Source: Ferribacterium limneticum
GTDB lineage: Bacteria; Pseudomonadota; Gammaproteobacteria; Burkholderiales; Rhodocyclaceae
Reading direction: 5' to 3'
NCBI RefSeq assembly: GCF_020510625.1
Contig: NZ_CP075191.1
Span: forward strand, 2,642,001 to 2,706,000
Length of the DNA stretch: 64,000 nt
The notes under the pieces are model-generated. The model worked only from the letters and a program-made list of their open reading frames with translations. It did not search any database and was not told the origin of the DNA. Made by a program: the position numbers and the translations under genes. Shown here one piece after another: positions 57,832 to 64,000 of the stretch (position 1 is the stretch's first letter; each line of letters starts with the position of its first letter).

Positions 57832-59808
57832 TTAGCCGAGCAAATGACAGCTGGCGGCGTGGGTGCCTGAAATCTCGGTCACCAGCGGGTAACGTTCGCG
57901 GCAAACATCCATCGCCTGGGGGCAGCGCGGGTGAAAATGACATCCCATGGGCGGGTTGGCGGGCGATGGCGTTTCACCCGGCAAACGAATCGCTGCTGTT
58001 TGCCCATCGAGCCGCGGCACCGGGACGGCGGACAGCAAGGCTTTTGTGTAGGGATGATGTGGCTGACCCAGCACCTCCTCCGCCCTGCCCCGCTCGACAA
58101 TACGCCCCAGATACATCACGGCGATGTCATGGGCCAAGTACTCGACGACTGCAAAATTGTGGGTAATGAACAGATAGGCGATACCCAGTTCGCCCTGCAA
58201 TCTCTTCAGCAGGTTGAGGATTTGCGCCTGAACCGAGACATCGAGCGCCGAGGTAGGTTCGTCGCAGATCAGCAATTCTGGTTGTACCACCAGTGCCCGG
58301 GCAATGGCGATGCGTTGGCGCTGCCCCCCTGAAAACTCATGCGGATAGCGGTCGACCGCATCGCCCGGCAGCCCGACCTGCTGCAACAAGGCAGCGATAG
58401 CCGCGGCTCGCGCTCCGGACTCCGCCTCGGTACCGAGCGCCGCCATCCCCTCGGCAATGATCTCGCCGACCCGCAGGCGCGGATTCAACGAGGCAAACGG
58501 ATCCTGAAAAACCATCTGCATGTGGCGGCGGGCACCGCGCAGGCGCTTGCCCTTGAGCCCCACCAGCTCGCTGCCACCGAGGCTGACGCTGCCTTCGGTC
58601 GGCTGAATCAGTTGCAGCAGCGCCTTGCCAACAGTGGTTTTTCCACAGCCGGACTCACCGACCAGTGCCAGCGTGCGACTGGCCGAAATATCCAGCGAAA
58701 CGCCGTCAACTGCTCGCACATGCCCCACCGTCCGCTGCAGGAATCCCTTGCGGATTGGAAAATGCACCTTAAGGTTCGCCACTTCGAGGAAGGCCCGCCC
58801 GGAATCAATATCAAGCTCGGTAATTGCATGGCCGCGCTCCTTGCCTGCCACTGCCTCACCCTGCCAATGACAGCGCACGGCGTGGTCGCTGGCAAGCTCG
58901 CGCCACGGCGGCGACTGCTCGCGGCAAACCGGCATGACGTGCTGGCAACGGTCAGCAAAACGACAGCCCGCTGGCATTGCCGCCAGCGACGGCACCTGCC
59001 CGGGAATAGTCGCCAGCCGCATGCCACGCCGCGAAATATCCGGCAATGCCTCAAACAGTGCTTGCGCATAGGGATGACGAGGCCGAACAAAAAACTCCTC
59101 GCGGCTGGCCACTTCTACCAGCTCGCCGGCATACATGACACCGATGCGATGGGCCATGCGGGCTACCACACCGAGATCATGAGAAATCAGCAGCATGCCC
59201 ATGCCGCGCTCGGCCTGCAGTTTGGCCAGCAGATCGAGAATCTGTGCCTGGACGGTCACATCGAGCGCAGTTGTCGGCTCATCGGCAATCAGCAGCTCCG
59301 GCTCACCGGCCAGGGCGATGGCGATCATCACCCGCTGCTTCATGCCGCCGGAAAGCTGGAAGGGGTATTCGGTCAGCCGCCGCTCGGGGTCGGCGATGCC
59401 GACCTGGCGCAGCAGGTCGACCATGCGCCCGGTCGCTTCCGGACCCACCAAGCCGAGATGCCTGGCCAGCACTTCACCGATCTGCTGGCCAACGGTGAGC
59501 ACCGGATTCAGGCTGGTCGCCGGCTCCTGAAAGATCATCGCCATCCGGCCGCCGCGGTAGGCGCGCATGTCGGCTTCCGAGAGTCTTAGCAGCTCCTCTC
59601 CATCGAGCGTAACCTTGCCGTTCAGGATGCGTCCGGCAGCTGGCAGCAGCCGCATGATGCCCTGCGCTGTGGCCGACTTGCCGCAACCGGATTCGCCAAG
59701 CAGGGCGAAGGTTTCGCCCTCGGCAATCTCGAAGGAAATGCCGTCGACCGCGGCGAGTGTGGTCTTGCCGGCAGTGAAGCCGAGGCGGAGGTTTTCGACC
59801 TTCAACAT
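57832..59808 (-). CDS. yejF: YejF-like double ATPase of a peptide ABC transporter
   Basis: This 658-residue protein is a fusion of two ABC ATPase domains, as in YejF, powering a peptide transporter. The first domain has Walker A GESGCGKSATA (about 38-48), signature LSGGMKQRVM and Walker B LLIADEPTTALD. The second has GESGCGKTTVG (near 386), FSGGQRQRIAIA and LLICDEPTSALD. Each is followed by the oligopeptide-transporter C-terminal motif with paired cysteines (CRFADRCQHVMPVC; CHFHPRCPQAMDVC). It starts at the codon next to the stop of the permease gene. Confidence 0.93.
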   Translation of the reverse strand: MLKVENLRLGFTAGKTTLAAVDGISFEIAEGETFALLGESGCGKSATAQGIMRLLPAAGRILNGKVTLDGEELLRLSEADMRAYRGGRMAMIFQEPATSLNPVLTVGQQIGEVLARHLGLVGPEATGRMVDLLRQVGIADPERRLTEYPFQLSGGMKQRVMIAIALAGEPELLIADEPTTALDVTVQAQILDLLAKLQAERGMGMLLISHDLGVVARMAHRIGVMYAGELVEVASREEFFVRPRHPYAQALFEALPDISRRGMRLATIPGQVPSLAAMPAGCRFADRCQHVMPVCREQSPPWRELASDHAVRCHWQGEAVAGKERGHAITELDIDSGRAFLEVANLKVHFPIRKGFLQRTVGHVRAVDGVSLDISASRTLALVGESGCGKTTVGKALLQLIQPTEGSVSLGGSELVGLKGKRLRGARRHMQMVFQDPFASLNPRLRVGEIIAEGMAALGTEAESGARAAAIAALLQQVGLPGDAVDRYPHEFSGGQRQRIAIARALVVQPELLICDEPTSALDVSVQAQILNLLKRLQGELGIAYLFITHNFAVVEYLAHDIAVMYLGRIVERGRAEEVLGQPHHPYTKALLSAVPVPRLDGQTAAIRLPGETPSPANPPMGCHFHPRCPQAMDVCRERYPLVTEISGTHAASCHLLG

Positions 59809-61212
59809 TTACGCAGCCCTCGGGTCGAATGCGTCGCGGACCGCGTCGGCGAACAGGTTGGCTGCGAGCACGAGGATGAACATCGCCGAGAAGGCAGCGG
59901 CCAGCGACCACCACACCACCGGCTCGCGGCCGAGTTCCATGCGGGCGTTGTTGATCATGGTGCCGAAACTGGTCATCGTTGGATCGACGCCGATGCCGAC
60001 GTAGGACAGCACGGCTTCGGCGAGCACGAGGCCGGAGAAGTCCATGACCAGCGCGATGATGACGATGTGCATCAGATTGGGCAGGATGTGGCGGATGATG
60101 ATGCGCCAGCTCGACACGCCGAAGGCCTGCGCCGCCTGGATGTATTCGAGTTCGCGTAGCTTCAGCGTCTCGCCGCGCAGCAGCCGGCACAGCCCTGTCC
60201 AGCTCGTGATACCAAGGATGAAGCAGAGCGCCAGCAGGCGCAGGTCAGCCCGTTCGGCAGCGGTCGAGAACCACTGAGGATGGGTGTCAATCACCACCTG
60301 CATCATCAGCACGGCAGCGGCAATCAGCAACACGCCGGGGATCGAATTAAGCACGGTGTAGATGTACTGGATCACGTCATCGATCCAGCCACGGAAATAG
60401 CCGGCAACGATGCCGAGCAGCACGGCTACCGGCAGCATGACCAAGGTGGTGACCAGACCGATGATCAGCCCGGTACGCACGCTTTTGAGGATTTGGTAGA
60501 GCACATCCTGCCCGACCTTGTCGGTACCGAAAACATGGTATTGCCCGGCCAGCCAGAATAACGGCACGGCGAACAGCAGCATCAGGCCGAGCGTGACCAA
60601 CACGGCATTCCAGGCGAAGACCGTCTCGCCACGCCAGATTCTCTGCCATCCCGACGTTTCGGCACCAGGCGCAGTACACCCCACCACCGCAGAGGCAATG
60701 CCCACCAGCATCAGCCAACCAACAAAACCAAGCCCAGCAGCGCGGAAGGCCGTAAAGCCGGCGTCGGCCGCCACCTCATCCTCACGTTCCCCCAGATGCT
60801 TGCCACCATGCTTGAGGCGCGGATATTCGCGCACCGAGCCCTTGCCCGGGACATCGAAGGTTTCCTTGGCGTAAAGCCGGGTGGCAAATGGCTCAGAGTA
60901 GGTTTTTTCATTGCGCGAGCGCAGCGGTTCAGCCAATGCATCGAGCACCGAGAGCACTTCCACCGCATACGCCACCTTCTGGCCCGGTCTGCTCTCCAGC
61001 TGGACGCGGTAATGCAGCGAATCCAGCAAGCCGATCAGGATGAAGGCGAGCAATACCGTAGCTGATGCCATTGCAATACGATTTGCTCCGAGTCGTCGCC
61101 AGGAAACAAGCAAACGATCATCTCGGGAGGCAAAAAAGCCAAAAATCAATCCAAATGCCACAAGCAACCAAATAAAGACATCCGACCAGAGGATAACAAT
61201 CTGAAATTGCAT
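59809..61212 (-). CDS. yejE: YejE-like peptide ABC permease with enlarged N-terminal part
   Basis: This 467-residue inner-membrane permease has the conserved DppC/YejE core (about 230-467), with the EAA loop RELEYIQAAQAFGVSSWRII contacting the ATPase. In front are two membrane helices (about 8-24, 45-68), a polar stretch of about 90 residues, and two more helices. E. coli YejE is about 340 residues, so this form carries an extra region between the first helices and the core. It overlaps the upstream permease gene by one base. Confidence 0.9.
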   Translation of the reverse strand: MQFQIVILWSDVFIWLLVAFGLIFGFFASRDDRLLVSWRRLGANRIAMASATVLLAFILIGLLDSLHYRVQLESRPGQKVAYAVEVLSVLDALAEPLRSRNEKTYSEPFATRLYAKETFDVPGKGSVREYPRLKHGGKHLGEREDEVAADAGFTAFRAAGLGFVGWLMLVGIASAVVGCTAPGAETSGWQRIWRGETVFAWNAVLVTLGLMLLFAVPLFWLAGQYHVFGTDKVGQDVLYQILKSVRTGLIIGLVTTLVMLPVAVLLGIVAGYFRGWIDDVIQYIYTVLNSIPGVLLIAAAVLMMQVVIDTHPQWFSTAAERADLRLLALCFILGITSWTGLCRLLRGETLKLRELEYIQAAQAFGVSSWRIIIRHILPNLMHIVIIALVMDFSGLVLAEAVLSYVGIGVDPTMTSFGTMINNARMELGREPVVWWSLAAAFSAMFILVLAANLFADAVRDAFDPRAA

Positions 61213-62189
61213 TACTGCAGCCTTATCCGTGGATCAGCCACGGTATAGGAAATATCAGTCAGTATCAGTGCAATGATGTAAAGCACTGCCCCGATAAACA
61301 CCATCGAGCGCACCACGGCAAAATCCTGTGCATTAATTGCATCAATGGTGTAGCTACCCAAACCCGGAATTCCAAAGAACGACTCCATTACTAGTGCGCC
61401 CATAAACAGCGTGGGAATAGCCACAATAGATTGCGTCAGAATTGGCGTCATGCCATTTCGAAGAACATGGCGAAAAAGAATCAGCGCCTCTGGAAGCCCC
61501 TTTGCCCTAGCAGTGCGAACGTAGTCTTTTGTGATTTCTTCAAGAAAAATGGTGCGATACCAACGTGTCCCCGAACCGATGCCAGCAACCACCCCGATCA
61601 CCACCGGCAGAATCAGGAAGCGCCAGGCTTCCAGCCCCGCCCCGAAACCGGAAATCGGTACTAGCCGCCAGATCTTGCTGATCAGGTACTGCCCGCCGAT
61701 GATGTAGAACAAGCTGGAGATGGACATCATCACCACGCACAGCACGACACCCCAGAAATCGAAAGCCGTGGCCCGGAAGAAAGCCAGGGTCAGGGCAAAA
61801 GTGACCGTGACGAGCAGCCCAAGAATAAAGGTCGGCAGCGCAATCGCCAGCGATGGCCCCATGCGGCCGCTGATCTCCCGGGCGATATCCCGGCCATCCT
61901 CGGCGCGGCCGAAATCGCCAACGAACATGCGCGCCGATTTCTGGAAAAACACGGTATCGGTCACCGTCGCCAACCCGGTTGCCTCGGCATTGAACAGCAA
62001 CGGCTTGTCGTAGCCGCGCTCGACTTTCCATTTCTGAATTGCTTCCGGCGTCACCCGCTTCACCCCGAGCTGCATGCGCGCCATGTCGTCCGGCGTATTG
62101 ACCACAAAGAACAGGGCAAAGGTGATGAGATTCACGCCGATCAGGATCGGCAGGGCGTAAAGAAGGCGGCGAACGATGTAAGCGAGCAT
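61212..62189 (-). CDS. yejB: YejB-like peptide ABC permease
   Basis: This 325-residue inner-membrane permease of the DppB/YejB type has an N-terminal helix (IVRRLLYALPILIGVNLITF), five further helices, and an EAA loop with YVRTARAKGLPEALILFRHVL. It forms the channel with the downstream YejE-like permease. It is the first gene of the leftward unit yejB-yejE-yejF; no binding protein gene lies before it, so that component must be encoded elsewhere. The intergenic region upstream (62190-62386) is AT-rich. Confidence 0.92.
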   Translation of the reverse strand: MLAYIVRRLLYALPILIGVNLITFALFFVVNTPDDMARMQLGVKRVTPEAIQKWKVERGYDKPLLFNAEATGLATVTDTVFFQKSARMFVGDFGRAEDGRDIAREISGRMGPSLAIALPTFILGLLVTVTFALTLAFFRATAFDFWGVVLCVVMMSISSLFYIIGGQYLISKIWRLVPISGFGAGLEAWRFLILPVVIGVVAGIGSGTRWYRTIFLEEITKDYVRTARAKGLPEALILFRHVLRNGMTPILTQSIVAIPTLFMGALVMESFFGIPGLGSYTIDAINAQDFAVVRSMVFIGAVLYIIALILTDISYTVADPRIRLQ

Positions 62190-62386
62190 TGCCCCGATTA
62201 TGCCAAGAGCCGGCCGTAAGTGCTAAGGCATCGCGAGCAACAAAGCGGACAGAGCTCTTTACATCCTCCCGATATTTTTTGCTGTCGATTTTTCTTACAC
62301 CAGATATATGCCAACAAACGTCGATGAATTTAGAAAAATAAATTTTATCAATACAAATCATTAAGTTACGACAAAACAATCAGTAG

Positions 62387-62402
62387 TGGCCCATTCTCTG
62401 CT
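62387..62402 (+). promoter_or_regulatory. Sigma-54-like promoter of the PEP-CTERM gene
   Basis: TGGCCCATTCTCTGCT has GG (62388-62389) and GC (62400-62401) ten bases apart, close to TGGCAC-N5-TTGC with two mismatches. The predicted start leaves a leader of about 43 nt. Confidence 0.5.
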
Positions 62403-62454
62403 TAGACCACCTCAACAAGATCCAATCCTCAACATTTCAAGGGAAAAAACTGTC

Positions 62455-63075
62455 ATGAAAAAAAATGTACTAGCAATACTCATCGGCCTCGGAGTATTGT
62501 CATCCCCTGTTTTCGCATCTCCCGCAGCCAGTGGCCTGATCATTTCCGGGACAACGTTTGACACGAACGATGCTTTTCGCTTTACAAATAATTCAACAAG
62601 TGGTGAAACCATTCTTTCTCTGACTTGGAATTTAACTGCTATCGGTGGTTTTTTCGATACGACCAGTATTGCCCCAGGAGCTAGTAGCACCCCTCTGGCA
62701 TTGAGCAGTTCATCTTCGGCGGTCGGTGCCATTTTCCCGGACAATGCAGCACAAAACGGCCTCCAGACACTCACCATAAACTTTACCGACTTCAATCCAG
62801 GGGAAACCTTGATTTTCGGTGTAGATACCGATTTCTTGTCTTGCCTCGACTGCGCAGGCATCAACGGTAATGGTTTTATCAATGCCACCGCAACAGCCAT
62901 CTTCAGTGACGGACAAGCACGTATCGGCACCTACACAGCAACATCTGCTCAAGGTTTCGGTTCAGAAGTTAGCATCACGACTCCGACCGCCATTCCTGAA
63001 CCGGGTAGCATGGCTCTTTTGGGGCTCGGGTTAGCAGGACTTGGTGCCATCCGCCGAAAGGGGACCCGGAAGTAA
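62455..63075 (+). CDS. PEP-CTERM-sorted surface protein
   Basis: This 206-residue exported protein has an N-terminal signal peptide (cut near VFA). The mature part is Ser/Thr/Asn-rich and beta-like. It ends with the PEP-CTERM signal: AIPEPGSMALLGLG, a hydrophobic segment, and a basic RRKGTRK end. Such proteins are cut and anchored by an exosortase and are linked to exopolysaccharide and floc formation. The exosortase is not in this window. The ATG at 62455 follows AAGGGA. A CLDC pair near the middle may form a disulfide. The specific function is unknown. Confidence 0.9.
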   Translation: MKKNVLAILIGLGVLSSPVFASPAASGLIISGTTFDTNDAFRFTNNSTSGETILSLTWNLTAIGGFFDTTSIAPGASSTPLALSSSSSAVGAIFPDNAAQNGLQTLTINFTDFNPGETLIFGVDTDFLSCLDCAGINGNGFINATATAIFSDGQARIGTYTATSAQGFGSEVSITTPTAIPEPGSMALLGLGLAGLGAIRRKGTRK

Positions 63076-63096
63076 TTCTCCGTAGGTTGGCGCGCG

Positions 63097-63127
63097 AAAG
63101 GGTCGGTAAGTCCGACCCTTTTTCTTT
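63097..63127 (+). terminator. Intrinsic terminator after the PEP-CTERM gene
   Basis: AAGGGTCGG and CCGACCCTT form a stem with a short loop, followed by a T-rich run. Confidence 0.88.
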
Positions 63128-63199
63128 TGAAAGACCTCCACCATGGAGGAGCATATCAACCTGAATCGCCCCGGAATCACTAGCTGTTTAGTCCCACAG

Positions 63200-64000
63200 T
63201 GTGCTGGTGTAATTTATAGCCAGCTACGGAGGGAAGAGCTATGGGACAGGTACTACACGGATGCGCCCGCACAACAGAGGCAGTGCGTCGAGCGATACAA
63301 CATAGTCAAACGAGCCTGAATGCACTGGCTGCGCAGCATGGGATCAATCCAAAGACGGCAGCCAAATGGCGTCAGCGCCAGAATGTCCAGGATTCGCCCA
63401 TGGGGCCGAAGCTGGTCCGGTCGTCCGTGCTGACACCAGAAGAGGAAGCAGTAATTGTGGCGTTTCGCCGCTATACGCTCTTGCCTCTGGATGATTGCCT
63501 TTACTCCTTGCAGTCAAGCATTCCCCATTTGACGCGCTCATCCCTTCATCGATGCCTACAACGGCATGGCATTTCACGATTGGAGGATGTTGAGGGCGAT
63601 AAGCCGCCCAAGAAGAAATTCAAGGCCTACCCGATCGGCTACTTTCACACCGACATCGCGGAAGTGCAGACCGATGAGGGCCGGCTCTACCTGTTTGTGG
63701 CCATCGACAGAACATCCAAGTTTGCCTATGCCGAGCTGCATCCACGAGCGACGCGCTTGATTGCTCGTGATTTCCTGTCCAGCCTGGTTAAAGTGGTGCC
63801 CTACGCAATTCACACCATACTCACGGACAACGGCATCCAATTTGCCGTACGCAAGGGAACAGAAGGTAATTGGTGCATTCCGTTTGATCGTGTCTGCAAT
63901 GCCCATGAAATTGAACATCGCCTGACACAGGTGTGTCACCCATGAACGAATGGGCAGGTGGAGAGCATGAATCGAACCATCAAGGACGCCACGGTAAAAC
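63200..64000 (+). mobile_element. IS481-like insertion sequence, left part
   Basis: The transposase frame begins at 63241. A likely left end starts near TGTGCTGGTGTAATTTATAG at 63200, by analogy with IS481-type ends that start TGT. The right end is outside the window, so the boundary is tentative. Confidence 0.45.
63241..64000 (+). pseudogene. IS481-like transposase with an in-frame stop codon, partial
   Basis: The N-terminal helix-turn-helix (SLNALAAQHGINPKTAAKWRQR) and integrase core are clear: first catalytic Asp in YFHTDIAEVQTDEGRL, second in ILTDNGIQF. After HEIEHRLTQVCHP the frame meets TGA (63943-63945). Directly after it, in the same frame, comes TNGQVESMNRTIKDATVK, the expected continuation with the catalytic Glu; related proteins have Trp at the stop position. 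A TGG-to-TGA change therefore removes the third catalytic residue. The frame runs off the right edge of the window. Readthrough or a sequencing error cannot be excluded. Confidence 0.85.

Noticed and set aside
58339..59589. Open frame of 416 codons opposite the yejF-like gene
   Set aside because: Both ABC domains are intact on the minus strand; this frame is a GC-driven shadow.
63943..63945. TGA recoded as Trp or selenocysteine in the transposase
   Set aside because: All other genes in the window use the standard code with TGA stops, and no recoding signal is visible. A nonsense mutation is simpler.

Overview
The window is a GC-rich chromosomal segment of a betaproteobacterium, most likely a Rhodocyclales member of the Dechloromonas/Azonexus type. 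This is inferred from gene content: a clade II nitrous oxide reductase cluster with c-type cytochromes, a RegB/RegA-type redox two-component pair, a PsrA-like TetR regulator with two beta-oxidation operons, a PEP-CTERM protein and several large c-di-GMP proteins. No database search was possible, so family names rest on motifs, lengths and gene order.

Region by region. (1) 1-2637: a diheme cytochrome c4-like gene pair reads left and a RegB/RegA-type pair reads right from a shared intergenic region with an FNR-like box. (2) 2923-6249: a five-PAS GGDEF-EAL protein. (3) 6348-7899: a leftward copper-handling operon (YtkA/FixH-like protein, SCO, PCu(A)C) divergent from the nos cluster. (4) 8095-18717: nosZ, two cytochromes c, nosB, nosD, nosG, nosH, nosF, nosL, nosY and a TlpA-like thioredoxin. 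NosZ has a Sec-type leader and the clade II DxHHP motif. No nosR is present. (5) 18830-22658: an outer-membrane-like protein, a hypothetical protein, a membrane sensor with a degenerate HD-GYP domain and a LapG-like cysteine protease. (6) 22885-25847: a TPR/beta-barrel outer-membrane protein resembling the Slam/type XI secretion family, followed by a secreted protein with a TbpB-like C-terminal barrel. This is the most promising candidate for a little-described system.

(7) 25948-44233: long-chain fatty-acid degradation in two leftward operons plus fadL. A PsrA-like TetR heads the operon tetR-fadE-fadI-degV-fadJ. A near-perfect 32-bp palindrome lies upstream of tetR, and related boxes lie upstream of fadL and of the second operon, so the regulator and its local regulon can be read from sequence. 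A dispersed palindromic repeat occurs three times in this region. (8) 44307-49077: a second GGDEF-EAL sensor, folA with a folB-like gene, and two small proteins sharing a C-terminal tail. (9) 49221-51210: a LysR regulator divergent from fpr, then a 37-codon membrane-protein ORF behind a strong sigma-54-type promoter. (10) 51410-52245: an intact IS5-family element with a dnaX-type slippery heptamer, followed by a small secreted protein and an O-methyltransferase.

(11) 53880-56203: tRNA-Val, gltX and a tandemly duplicated Ala-Glu-Asp tRNA block. (12) 56286-62189: mltD and a Yej-type peptide ABC transporter without its binding protein. (13) 62455-64000: a PEP-CTERM protein with a sigma-54-like promoter, then an IS481-like transposase with an in-frame stop in place of a Trp codon, running off the window.

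Many long open frames opposite the real genes are shadows of the high GC content and are left out.
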